NCBI GenBank assembly: GCA_019931245.1 | Contig: JAINDL010000093.1 | Span: forward strand, 1-48,896 | Reading direction: 5' to 3' | DNA from: Bryobacteraceae bacterium CoA2 C42 | GTDB lineage: Bacteria > Acidobacteriota > Terriglobia > Bryobacterales > Bryobacteraceae | DNA length: 48,896 bases | Shown: one piece after another, positions 26,127 through 34,151 of the stretch | Layout of the letters: each line of letters opens with the position of its first letter | Numbering within the stretch: the stretch's first letter is position 1 | Position numbers and translations under genes: made by a program | The notes under the pieces: model-generated | The model's input: the letters and a program-made list of their open reading frames with translations, nothing else | Database searches by the model: none | What the model was told of the DNA's origin: nothing

Positions 26127-27770
26127 CTAGGTTACCTGCTTGATCTCGACGTACTGCACGCCGAGCTCTTCGCCGTTGATCCGCAGCACGGGTTCGAGAC
26201 GCCCCGGACCCACGGGCAGGCGCAGGCCGGAGAGGCGGACCGTGCGGGCGCCGGCGGCGAAGGAGGCGGATTGCTCGAGGGTGCCGAGTTTCAAGACCGC
26301 CGTGCCGGCCGCGGCAGCGGGGGCAAAGAGCAGGTCGACATCGTAGGAGGCCGCGCGCAGCACTTCGACCTCCCAATAGCCGATGCCCTTGGCCTCCCAA
26401 CTGGCGCGGGGCCCGCGCCAATCCTGCCGCGTGAGCAGCGTCGGGTTCTCGCCGGGATAGCCGATGGCGAGGCGGGGCGGGGCGTAGCCGCCGCGCGAGG
26501 CCGCTACGCTGCGGAACCAGGCTTCGGTCTCGCCCCGCAGGCGGGCCACCACGGCGGGATGCTGCGCGGCGACGTTGTTGGCTTCGGCCGGGTCGGCGTC
26601 CATGTCGTAGAGTTCGACGCCGTTGACGAGTTTCCAGCGCTGCGTGCGGACGGCATGGGAGCGGAACAGTTCGGGCGCGTCGCCGCGGTGCCACTGCGTG
26701 TGGATGCTGCGGTCCTTCCAGCCGGCGGACTTGCCGTCGAGCAGCGGCAGCAGGCTGCGGCCGTCGAGCGGCACTTTGGGCAGCGGGACGCCGGCGGCGG
26801 CGAGCAGGGTGGGCAGCAGGTCGAGGTGGGAGGCGATGCGATCGATCTTCAGCCCGGACTTAACGCGGGCGGGCCATTGCAGGAAGCAGGGTACGCGGAT
26901 GCCGCCCTGATAGACGGTAGTCTTCAGGCCGCGCATGCCGCCGTTGAAGCGGGGCTGCTGGGGGCCGTTATCGCTGAGGAAGACGACGATGGTGTTGTCG
27001 CGCAGTTGGAGCCGCGTCAGCTGTTCCTGCAGCTTCCCGATGTTCTCGTCGACGTTCTGGAGCATGCCGTAGATCTTGGCCGTGACGTCATCGAGGCCCT
27101 TGGCTTTGTAGGGCTGACTGTACTTTTCGTCGATCTGCAGCGGGGTGTGCGGGGCGTTGGTGGGGAGGTAGATGAAGAATGGCTTCGTTTTGTTGTTTTC
27201 GATGAACTGCATCGTCTCGCGGAAGAAGATATCGGTGCAGTAGCCGGCGGCCTTCTCGTATTTGCCGTTGCGGCGGAGGACGGGATTGAAGTAAGACTGG
27301 CCGGGCGGCGGGTCGCCGGGCTGGGCGAGGCCGCCGCCGTTGATGACGAGGGCCTCGGCGAATCCCTGGTCGCCGGGGCGGAGGGGGTAGTTGTCGCCGA
27401 GGTGCCATTTCCCGAAGATTGCCGTGCGATAGCCGGCGGACTGGAGCGCTTCGGCGATGGTGACCTCTTTCGTGTCCATGAGGGCGCGGCCGAGGTAGGT
27501 GTCGACGACGCCGGTGCGATAGTTGTAGCGGCCGGTGAGCAGTCCGGCGCGGGTGGGGGCGCAGACGGGGCAGACCTGGAACTGGGTGAACTGCGCGCCC
27601 TGGTTGGCGATGGCGTCCATGTGGGGCGTGGCGAGGTCGCGGTTGCCGTGGAGGGAGAGATCGCCGTAGCCTTGGTCATCGGTGATGATGACGATGATGT
27701 TGGGCCGGGAGCGGGGGGCGGCGGCCGCGCCCAAAGAGGCGGCGGCGAGGAATTGGCGGCGATTCAGCAT
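26127..27770 (-). CDS. Tat-exported type I sulfatase
   Basis: 547 residues. Tat signal NRRQFLAAASLGAAAA, then the sulfatase fold with metal site DDQGYGD at 31-37, the formylglycine signature CAPTR with C70 as the residue to be oxidised, GKWHLG, a TNAPHTP block and FLSDNGP. The C-terminal 90 residues (YWEVEVLRAASYDVDLLF onward) form an extra beta-rich module seen in some arylsulfatase A-like enzymes. It should release sulfate from a carbohydrate or aryl sulfate ester in the periplasm. No formylglycine-generating or anaerobic maturase gene is in the window. It follows the DUF6454 gene by 15 bases and precedes the dehydrogenase by 13. Confidence 0.94.
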   Translation of the reverse strand: MLNRRQFLAAASLGAAAAPRSRPNIIVIITDDQGYGDLSLHGNRDLATPHMDAIANQGAQFTQFQVCPVCAPTRAGLLTGRYNYRTGVVDTYLGRALMDTKEVTIAEALQSAGYRTAIFGKWHLGDNYPLRPGDQGFAEALVINGGGLAQPGDPPPGQSYFNPVLRRNGKYEKAAGYCTDIFFRETMQFIENNKTKPFFIYLPTNAPHTPLQIDEKYSQPYKAKGLDDVTAKIYGMLQNVDENIGKLQEQLTRLQLRDNTIVVFLSDNGPQQPRFNGGMRGLKTTVYQGGIRVPCFLQWPARVKSGLKIDRIASHLDLLPTLLAAAGVPLPKVPLDGRSLLPLLDGKSAGWKDRSIHTQWHRGDAPELFRSHAVRTQRWKLVNGVELYDMDADPAEANNVAAQHPAVVARLRGETEAWFRSVAASRGGYAPPRLAIGYPGENPTLLTRQDWRGPRASWEAKGIGYWEVEVLRAASYDVDLLFAPAAAAGTAVLKLGTLEQSASFAAGARTVRLSGLRLPVGPGRLEPVLRINGEELGVQYVEIKQVT

Positions 27771-27785
27771 GGCCTCGCCAGCATA

Positions 27786-28490
27786 TCAAGGCAGGCGGTA
27801 GCGGAACAGTCGGCTGGGATCGTCCTCGGGGAGGAGATAGAGAACGCCATCGCGGAGGGCCATGCCCTCGTTAGAGAAGCGGACGCCGCGGTCGGTGAGG
27901 CCCGTGGTGATGGACTTTTCAACGGCCAGGGTTTCCGGGTCGAGCCACTCGATGGCCCCGGCCGTGCGGCTCTTGACGCCGTTGCCGACGAGGCGGCCGC
28001 CGGTGGCTTTGAGATCCTGGAAGCCGGTGCCGGTGGGGTTGGGCCGCTGGTCGAGCAGGGTTCCGTCGGGGCGCCAGCGGTAGAGCAGGCGCGCATCCCA
28101 GTTGCCGCCCCAGACTACGCCGTTGGCGATGGCCACGCAGCCGATGTGATCCGGCACGGCGAACTGCGCTTCGAGCGCGAGCGTGATTTTGTTGCGCTTC
28201 TGCACCCAGGCGCTCGACTCCCGGCGATACTCGGCAACGGGTACCCAGAGCGAATCGCCGGCCAGTTGCATGCCGCCGGGGTGGTAGCGTTCGCCGTCCT
28301 GCAGTTCGACGGTCGAGAGGCGCTCGCCGGTCTTCCAGTTGAACCGGGAGAGGTAGCCTTGGTGGGTCGCCTTCTCGACAGCGGAGACCCAGAGGAAGTC
28401 GCCTTCGACATCGATGCCCTGGACATGGTGGGTGGGGCCGGCGAGGTTGGTGATGCCGAGCAGGGTGAGCGAAGCGAGTTCAGCGAGCAC
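27786..28490 (-). CDS. DUF6454-like beta-propeller-type protein
   Basis: 234 residues. Repeated beta motifs such as HHVQGIDVEGDFLWVSAV, RYHPGGMQLAGDSLWVPVAEY, HIGCVAIANGVVWGGNWDARLLYRW and NEGMALRDGVLYLLPEDDPSRLFRY point to a propeller of the DUF6454 kind. Its function is unknown; several members sit in carbohydrate or sulfatase loci. The start is GTG at 28490, sharing one base with the antiporter stop (TAG). The first residues (LAELASLTLLGIT) are mildly hydrophobic, so export is possible but not clear. Position in the operon suggests a binding or auxiliary role with the sulfatase. Confidence 0.8.
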   Translation of the reverse strand: MLAELASLTLLGITNLAGPTHHVQGIDVEGDFLWVSAVEKATHQGYLSRFNWKTGERLSTVELQDGERYHPGGMQLAGDSLWVPVAEYRRESSAWVQKRNKITLALEAQFAVPDHIGCVAIANGVVWGGNWDARLLYRWRPDGTLLDQRPNPTGTGFQDLKATGGRLVGNGVKSRTAGAIEWLDPETLAVEKSITTGLTDRGVRFSNEGMALRDGVLYLLPEDDPSRLFRYRLP

Positions 28491-29686
28491 TATTCAATTC
28501 TAATCGGCGACTCGTCGGGGTCCTCCGGCATCTGCGCGAGCGACCGGAAGGTCAGGGCGAGCAGGACCGGAGCGACGACCGTCGTCAGGACGGCCATGAC
28601 GACCACGACGCCGTAAGTCGCCTTGCTGACAATGCCCATCGCGGCGCCCAACTGCGCCACGACCATACCGACTTCACCGCGCGGCACCATGCCGGCGCCG
28701 ATGCGGCGCGCATCCGGCCAGCCGAGCGACAGGGCGCCGAGGCCGCAGCCGAGGAGCTTCGACACAATGGCGGCCACGGTGATGACACCGGCCAGGGTCA
28801 GCGTGCGGGGATCCCGCAGAACGTTGACGTCCAGCGCGAGGCCAATGCCGGCGAGGAAGAACGGCACAAGCAGTTCGGTAACTCCTTGCGCCAGATCCTG
28901 CACGCGATGCGAGACCGATTCCGCGAGCGCCACGCCGGCCAGGAACGCTCCGATGATGGCCGCCACGCCGGCATAGCTGGCAAAGACGGCCAGCGCGAAC
29001 AGAAGAATCATCGCGAGCGAAAACTGCGACTCGCCGCCGCGCAGGCGCCGGTCGATACCGGGCAGCACACGGCCCATGGTCCGGCTGCCGAAGCTCAGCA
29101 CAAAGAGAGTAAAGCCGATGGAGAGGCCGGCGGTGGTGGTCAATTGCAGGACGTCGAAAGTGCCCCGCGCCATGCTCGAAACGATCGCCAGAACGATAAG
29201 GCCGAGGATGTCGTCGATCACGGCGGCGGCCAGAATGATGCGGCTGGCCCGCACGTTGAGCAGACCCTTGGCGGCGAGTACCTGGGCGGTAATGCCGACG
29301 GAGGTCGCTACCATCGCGGCGCCGACAAAGAGCGCCTCGATCTGGTTGGAACCCGTGTAGATATAAATCGCATAGCCCATGGCAAAGGGCAGCAACACCC
29401 CCAGCAACGCCACCAGCGAGGCCACGCGGCCCACTTGAAACAGGTCCGAAGCCTTCACCTCAAGGCCCACGCGGAAGAGCAGAAACATGACGCCGAGGTC
29501 AGAGAACTGGGTGATCTGGCCCGGCTCTACCCAATTCAGAACGCTGGCGCCGAGCAGCACCCCGGCCAGAATGTCGCCGACGATGCTGGGCAGGGCGAGT
29601 CGTTCGGAGATCTCGCCGAGGATTTTCGCCGTGCCGAAGACGAGGAGCATCGCCAGCGGCAGTTGGGAGCCGGCGTGCTCAGTCAT
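28490..29686 (-). CDS. CPA2-family cation/proton antiporter
   Basis: 398 residues with about twelve membrane helices. KefB/NapA-type features: ALPSIVGDILAGVLLG near the start, FRVGLEVK, MVATSVGITAQVL and the ion-binding Asp pair D158-D159 in AAAVIDDILGL, then PFFLAGIGL and GMVPRGEVGMVVA near the end. It exchanges Na+ or K+ for H+ across the inner membrane. There is no RCK/TrkA domain, so regulation by nucleotides is not expected. I chose the ATG at 29686, which overlaps the isomerase stop as ATGA; the open frame 27 codons upstream is Arg-rich and unlike the family. Its place in a catabolic operon is odd and may reflect ion release or a coupled transport need. Confidence 0.93.
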   Translation of the reverse strand: MTEHAGSQLPLAMLLVFGTAKILGEISERLALPSIVGDILAGVLLGASVLNWVEPGQITQFSDLGVMFLLFRVGLEVKASDLFQVGRVASLVALLGVLLPFAMGYAIYIYTGSNQIEALFVGAAMVATSVGITAQVLAAKGLLNVRASRIILAAAVIDDILGLIVLAIVSSMARGTFDVLQLTTTAGLSIGFTLFVLSFGSRTMGRVLPGIDRRLRGGESQFSLAMILLFALAVFASYAGVAAIIGAFLAGVALAESVSHRVQDLAQGVTELLVPFFLAGIGLALDVNVLRDPRTLTLAGVITVAAIVSKLLGCGLGALSLGWPDARRIGAGMVPRGEVGMVVAQLGAAMGIVSKATYGVVVVMAVLTTVVAPVLLALTFRSLAQMPEDPDESPIRIE

Positions 29687-30573
29687 TGAGCGCGCATCCA
29701 GGCGACAAAGGCACGGGCGTAGCGGTCCAGGTTGTCTTCTGTGCCGCCGCCGAGCAGCGGTGAACACATCTCATAAGCCACGCCCCCAGTGTACCCGGCC
29801 TGGACGGCGGCGCCGAAAAACGCCCGGTAGTCGATGAAGCCTTCGCCGAACGGCACGGCCTGCACGTAGGGGGTGGCCGGGACGTAGTTGACGAGCGCCG
29901 GCTCATAGCGATGGCGGGGGCGGCGGACGTAGTCGGCGACGGTGGTGTGGGCCATCCAGGGCGCGAGCGCCGTGGCCGCGGCGGCGAGGTCATCGCCGTG
30001 CAGGGCGGGAGCCCAGGCGTCGAAGCCGGCCTTCAGGTTTGGGTGGTTGACCTCGGCCAGCAGATCGCGAAAGCTCTCCCAGCCGGCGGCGACATCGTGG
30101 TGGTTCTGCAGCAGGAGCGTGACGCCGAGGCGTCCGGCGCGGTGGGCGCATTCGCTGAGGGCATCGGCAATCATCCGCCATTGGGCGGAAAAGGAGGCGG
30201 CGCGATGTTCGTAGCCCGTAAAGATGCGAACGGCGGGGGCGCCGAGATCGGCGCCGAGCTGCGAGAGCGCCTCGACGTAGTGAATCTGCATCTCGCGCTG
30301 GGGGATCTCGGCGTGTTCGAGGTCGGCGGTGAAGTTCGTGTAACCGGCCAGCACGTTGTGACGAAGGCCGGCGGCGGCCAAATGGTCGCGCAGCTGCCGC
30401 CGGCGCGCCGCGTCCCAGTCGAGCGGACTGAGGTGGGGCCGCTTGGCCATCAGCATCACACCGTCAAAACAAAAAGCCGCGGCCTTGTCGGCGACCTGCT
30501 CGAGCGACAGGGCCGCCTGTCCCCAGGAGCCCGAGTAACTGACCGAATGGAGAAGAAGAGGCAGGGTGTGCAT
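29683..30573 (-). CDS. Sugar phosphate isomerase/epimerase-type TIM barrel
   Basis: 296 residues of the xylose isomerase-like TIM barrel family. Visible blocks are FCFDGVMLMAKRPHLSPLDW, NVLAGYTNF, QIHYVEALSQLGADLGAPAVRIFTGYE, LGVTLLLQNHHDV (metal-site region), LKAGFDAWAP, HTTVADYVR, GEGFIDYRAFF and GGVAYEMCSPLLGG. Residues E, D and H in these blocks would form a divalent metal site. It probably isomerises or epimerises a sugar or sugar-derived acid. It is the first gene of the six-gene minus-strand operon and its ATG lies 13 bases from the palindrome shared with the divergent GntR gene. No ribosome-binding site is seen upstream of the ATG, so the message may be leaderless. Confidence 0.9.
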   Translation of the reverse strand: MHTLPLLLHSVSYSGSWGQAALSLEQVADKAAAFCFDGVMLMAKRPHLSPLDWDAARRRQLRDHLAAAGLRHNVLAGYTNFTADLEHAEIPQREMQIHYVEALSQLGADLGAPAVRIFTGYEHRAASFSAQWRMIADALSECAHRAGRLGVTLLLQNHHDVAAGWESFRDLLAEVNHPNLKAGFDAWAPALHGDDLAAAATALAPWMAHTTVADYVRRPRHRYEPALVNYVPATPYVQAVPFGEGFIDYRAFFGAAVQAGYTGGVAYEMCSPLLGGGTEDNLDRYARAFVAWMRAQ

Positions 30574-30585
30574 GGCGCGTAATTA

Positions 30586-30600
30586 GCTATACTCTATAGC
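30586..30600. promoter_or_regulatory. Palindrome between GntR regulator and isomerase operon (probable operator over divergent -10 regions)
   Basis: GCTATA CTC TATAGC is a perfect 6-bp inverted repeat with a 3-base centre in a 36-base divergent gap. It contains TATACT at 30588-30593 on the plus strand and TATAGA/TATAGC on the minus strand, all -10-like. No good -35 boxes are seen. The distance from TATACT to the regulator ATG (30610) is only 16 bases, which leaves almost no leader. Confidence 0.6.
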
Positions 30601-30609
30601 ACTTTCCTC

Positions 30610-31242
30610 ATGGCGGCCGCATATCTTCGCATTCACCAGGCGATCTCCGAGCAGATCCGCTCCGGCAAGCTCCAGCCGGGCGATAAACTGCCGTCCGAGC
30701 GCGATCTCGCGGCCCGCTTCGGGGTGAGCAACATGACGGCGCGCCACGCCGTGGCGCAACTGCAGCAGGAAGGCAGCGTGATCCGGCGGGTCGGCTCCGG
30801 TACGTTCGTCGCCCCGGCGACCTCCGGCGGCCAGCGCTTGCAGGATCCGCATGAACTGTGCGGCAGCAAGCTGGTGGTACGGCTGGCCGCGGCGCAGATG
30901 CTGGCCGAAGGCGCCGTGCTGCCGCCGCCGCTGGCCGGGCAAACCTGCGGCATGCTCAGCCGGGTGTGGACCGCCGGAGCCGCCCGCGTCATCGAGGAGC
31001 AGATTTGGCTGCCGGCCCGGAACGAACGGGAGCTGCGCAAAGTAGCCGGCACCCCCCTGCTCACGTGGCTCGCGGCGCAGGATCTGTTTGCCAAAGAGAC
31101 CATCGAGGCGGTCGTCATTCAGGGTTCGGCCATGCTTCGCATCACCCAGACGCTCTACGAAGGCAGCCAACGGGTGGTCGCTCACCGCGTGGCGCTCTGC
31201 CTGGCTGACCGGGTGCGCATGCAGCGGATTATTCAGCGCTGA
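30610..31242 (+). CDS. GntR-family (HutC type) transcriptional regulator
   Basis: 210 residues. Residues 1-70 are the GntR winged helix: AYLRIHQAISEQIRSGKL, GDKLPSERDLAARFGVS, MTARHAVAQLQQEG and RRVGSGTFVA. The rest fits a UTRA ligand-binding domain, somewhat short. Such regulators repress divergent or downstream catabolic genes until a small effector, often a sugar or acid derivative, binds. It is divergent from the six-gene isomerase-to-hydrolase operon and shares a palindrome with it, so that operon is the likely target. No Shine-Dalgarno precedes the ATG; the upstream bases are CTTTCCTC. The PilZ-J gene follows 43 bases after its stop. Confidence 0.93.
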   Translation: MAAAYLRIHQAISEQIRSGKLQPGDKLPSERDLAARFGVSNMTARHAVAQLQQEGSVIRRVGSGTFVAPATSGGQRLQDPHELCGSKLVVRLAAAQMLAEGAVLPPPLAGQTCGMLSRVWTAGAARVIEEQIWLPARNERELRKVAGTPLLTWLAAQDLFAKETIEAVVIQGSAMLRITQTLYEGSQRVVAHRVALCLADRVRMQRIIQR

Positions 31243-31285
31243 AGCTGCCGTTCAGACTTTGCCGTCCAGCGCCGATACGCTCCTT

Positions 31286-32170
31286 ATGGATGGTCTTCGC
31301 CAGAAGGAAAGACGCCGCCGGCCCCGCCTGCCTGCGCCCGCGTCGATGGAGGTGCAGCTTTGGCTGCAGCTGCCCAACGGCAAATGGCAGAGGATTCCGG
31401 CCGCCATCGAAAACTTTTCCCAGTCCGGGGTAGGGGTACTGGTGCACTGGGAGTTGGAGCCTGGCCAGCCGTTGTTGATGGACGGGGCCCCGGCCGGCGT
31501 GGCGCCGGGTCCGGGCCGGCCGCAGGGAGTGGTCAGCTGGGTCAGCCAGTCGGGCAAGGCCTACCGGGCCGGCATTTCCTTCGAGGGCAGTTCCGCCGCC
31601 AATCCCGCTGACGAGGAGCTGGATTACTACGAATTCCTGCAGATTCACCCGAAGGCCGAACCGGAGACGATCCACCGGCTCTACCGGATTCTGGCCAAAC
31701 GGTACCATCCCGAAAACCAGGAGACGGGCAACGAACTGCTCTTCAAGGCGCTGGTGATGGCGTACCGCGTCCTGGGGGACCCGGTCCGGCGGGCCGCCTA
31801 TGACGTCGAACGCTCCCGCGCGCAGAAGCGGCAGTGGCGGGTTTTCAGCCAGGAGTCGGCCGGAGGAGGCGTGGCGGCCGAGCGCGATCAGCGGCGGGCG
31901 GTGCTGGCGCTGCTCTACGTCAAACGAATGCGCGAGACGCATAATCCCGGCGTCGCCGTGCAGGAGTTTGAGGAGTTGCTCGGCATCCCGCGGGAGCACC
32001 TGGAGTTTACGCTCTGGTATCTCCGCAAGCAGGGATTTGTCGCCCGCACCGACTATGGCCGCTTCGCCATCACGGTTAGAGGGGTTGACCGGGCGGAGGA
32101 GTGGGGTGTAGTGCCCCAACCGGCGATGCCGACACCGGAGATGGAGCCTTGCTTGAGCCATGGACGCTGA
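31286..32170 (+). CDS. PilZ domain - J-like domain fusion protein
   Basis: 294 residues. Residues 8-100 look like a PilZ (c-di-GMP binding) domain, with an Arg cluster RRRRPR at 9-14 and NFSQSG at 43-48 matching the D/NxSxxG motif. Residues 113-173 are a J-domain: DYYEFLQIHPKAEPETIH, LAKRYHPEN, FKALVMAYRVLGDPVRRAAYD. The invariant HPD is HPE (141-143), so Hsp70 stimulation may be weak or absent. A C-terminal part (about 198-268) has helix-rich segments ending in LRKQGFVARTDYGRFAIT, like a winged helix. I chose ATG 31286 because the frame upstream overlaps the GntR gene and is unlike protein. Its 3' end overlaps the convergent gene by 95 bases. No family name is known to me for the full architecture. 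Confidence 0.83.
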   Translation: MDGLRQKERRRRPRLPAPASMEVQLWLQLPNGKWQRIPAAIENFSQSGVGVLVHWELEPGQPLLMDGAPAGVAPGPGRPQGVVSWVSQSGKAYRAGISFEGSSAANPADEELDYYEFLQIHPKAEPETIHRLYRILAKRYHPENQETGNELLFKALVMAYRVLGDPVRRAAYDVERSRAQKRQWRVFSQESAGGGVAAERDQRRAVLALLYVKRMRETHNPGVAVQEFEELLGIPREHLEFTLWYLRKQGFVARTDYGRFAITVRGVDRAEEWGVVPQPAMPTPEMEPCLSHGR

Positions 32171-34151
32171 AGGTAACCAGGTGCTGGCCCCGCGGCAGCA
32201 GCATCGCGTATCGTCCCGGGCCGCCGTCGAGAATCGGTAAGCTAACCTCCACGCCGTCAATCTCCACCATCGCCGGACGTACATCGAGCACCGCGATCGC
32301 CCGCCCGGCACTCGCATACGCGAGGTCCACCGCGCCGCCGCGCACCGCCGCCGTCTGCAGTTCCCCGTTAAAATCCAGCACCCGCAAGGGCAGCGTGGCC
32401 GTCGCCGGCTCAATCGCCACCGGCCCCGGCGGCAGCCATAACGTCCGCTCTTCGGCCACCGGCCACAACCGGCCGTTCACCATCGCCGCGCCCTGCCACG
32501 GAATCCCCACTCCCCGCGGCGATTCGATCACGAGCCGGTTGGCCACGTACTCCACCCGGTCCACCGCCGCGGCCGCTGATGGCAACAGCGGCAGGTCCTG
32601 GGTCAGAATCGAGTTCTCAAAGTAGAGCGCCACGCGGGCAAAAGCCTTGGCCGAAAGGTTTACCAGTTGAAACAGCTCCGTTCCGGTCTGTTGTTTGGTC
32701 GGGTAGACGTCCTGGTAGCGTTCGACGATGTTGATGTCAATCGCCAGCTTTTCCCGGTGCGTGGTGAGCGGCTTGTACTTGTCGGCAATCTGCGGATACC
32801 GCTGCGGACCCAGATGCCAGATGGTGGCCGGGTCTTCGATCAGAAAGGTGAAGTCGTGCGTGTCGAGCAGGGGCAGCAGGCGGCCCGCGTCGGCGCCGAT
32901 CAACTCGCGCATGCGGGTGTCGAAGCGGTCATCGACGTGGGTCAGCACGATGTCGAGATGGGGTTTCTGCCGCCGTTCGGCCTCGAGGCGCGCCAGCCAC
33001 TCCTCTTGCATCTGCTTGGCCAGATGGGCCCGAAAATCGAGCCAGACCGCCCGCAGTGCGTGCTTGCGATCCTTGACGATGGTCAGCGGGTCGACGCCGT
33101 GCGCCTGAGAAAACGCGGCCCGGGCGTTGTCGTTGAAGGGGGTGAAGCGGGCCGGGTTGTCGATTCCCTCGAGCGATTCAAAGTACAGTTCGGCCAGGTT
33201 GACGCCGTCCCAGTCGAAGCGGCGCACGAGCGCTGACAGACCCGCCGCGACGGCGCGCACGCAGTCGGGATTCTGCAGGTTCATTAGCTTACGCCAGTCG
33301 AGATGAGCGTCCTGCAGCAGGGCGGTCTTTTCCCGCCATTGGGGATGCTGCTGCCAGAACTGCTCGCTGACGTGGGGTAGTTCGACCCAGGCGTAGACGA
33401 GAATCGCCCGCCGGTGGCACGCCTCGATGAGCTTGCGGAGATAGTCGTCGCGACCGGGATCGGGTTCGTGATAGTGCCAGGCGGCCACGTGCAGGGCGCC
33501 GATGCCGGCCCGCCGCCACCGCTCGGCGAAGTAGTCCGGATCGACGCGCAGACGGTAGCTCGAATCAAAAAAGGCCCAGAGCCGGCCGGTGCGGTAGGGC
33601 GGTTGCAGTCCGAGGTCCACCAGCGCCTGGAGAGCGTAGGGAAAGCGCTCATGACCCTGCTTACCCGGGCCGACGGCGAGCCACAAAACCGCGCCCGCAC
33701 CGTGGCGAAGCCCGGCCATCAGCGGCATCCTGCTCCAGCGCTCGTGCGCGTAGACCTTGGCCGCGGCCGGCAGCGTGAAGCGGGGGAGGTCGAGCGACTC
33801 CTGCCAGATGATCGGCAGCTTCGGATCGGCGACGTCTATCACGCTGCGCGTGGTGACCCGCTGCCGGCTCGCCACGATGCCGAGCGCCTCGGCCAGCGGG
33901 CTATCGCCTTCGAGGATCACCAGTGCGCCCGCGGCGATCCGGGGCATCCAGACGGCCGGATCGGCCGACGTGCCGGCGGGCAGCACGAGCAGGCGGGAAG
34001 GGCCATCGGCCGCCGGGGTCAGGCCGATCGAACTCAGCACCGCCGGCCAGGAGGTGGGTTCGTCGCCCACCACGTGGTAGGCGTAGCGGAACTCGGGCCG
34101 TACGGCCCCCAGGAGCCCCACCGCGAAAAGAAGACTAACGAGTAACCGCAT
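32076..34151 (-). CDS. Exported glycoside-hydrolase-like TIM-barrel protein
   Basis: 691 residues. A signal peptide (RLLVSLLFAVGLLGAV) precedes an N-terminal domain (30-170) and a TIM barrel of the GHL10/PgaB C-terminal kind, about 185-480: LWAFFDSSYRLRVDPDYF, AGIGALHVAAWHYH, ACHRRAILVYAWVELPH, DWDGVNLAELYFES and LPLLDTHDFTFLIEDPA. The C-terminal 200 residues are beta-rich. No CAZy family is certain. Its start overlaps the TPR gene by 17 bases, so both are one operon. The pair resembles the PgaA (TPR plus barrel) and PgaB (deacetylase plus GH-like barrel) layout of exopolysaccharide export, but no deacetylase domain is present. The stop lies inside the convergent PilZ-J gene. Confidence 0.8.
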   Translation of the reverse strand: MRLLVSLLFAVGLLGAVRPEFRYAYHVVGDEPTSWPAVLSSIGLTPAADGPSRLLVLPAGTSADPAVWMPRIAAGALVILEGDSPLAEALGIVASRQRVTTRSVIDVADPKLPIIWQESLDLPRFTLPAAAKVYAHERWSRMPLMAGLRHGAGAVLWLAVGPGKQGHERFPYALQALVDLGLQPPYRTGRLWAFFDSSYRLRVDPDYFAERWRRAGIGALHVAAWHYHEPDPGRDDYLRKLIEACHRRAILVYAWVELPHVSEQFWQQHPQWREKTALLQDAHLDWRKLMNLQNPDCVRAVAAGLSALVRRFDWDGVNLAELYFESLEGIDNPARFTPFNDNARAAFSQAHGVDPLTIVKDRKHALRAVWLDFRAHLAKQMQEEWLARLEAERRQKPHLDIVLTHVDDRFDTRMRELIGADAGRLLPLLDTHDFTFLIEDPATIWHLGPQRYPQIADKYKPLTTHREKLAIDINIVERYQDVYPTKQQTGTELFQLVNLSAKAFARVALYFENSILTQDLPLLPSAAAAVDRVEYVANRLVIESPRGVGIPWQGAAMVNGRLWPVAEERTLWLPPGPVAIEPATATLPLRVLDFNGELQTAAVRGGAVDLAYASAGRAIAVLDVRPAMVEIDGVEVSLPILDGGPGRYAMLLPRGQHLVTFSVHGSSKAPSPVSASPVGALHPTPPPGQPL

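Noticed and set aside
25707-28616. 969-codon plus-strand open frame over sulfatase, DUF6454 and dehydrogenase genes
   Set aside because: It is antisense to well-supported genes; its translation is low-complexity Gly/Ala/Val/Glu without domains, as expected in high-GC DNA.
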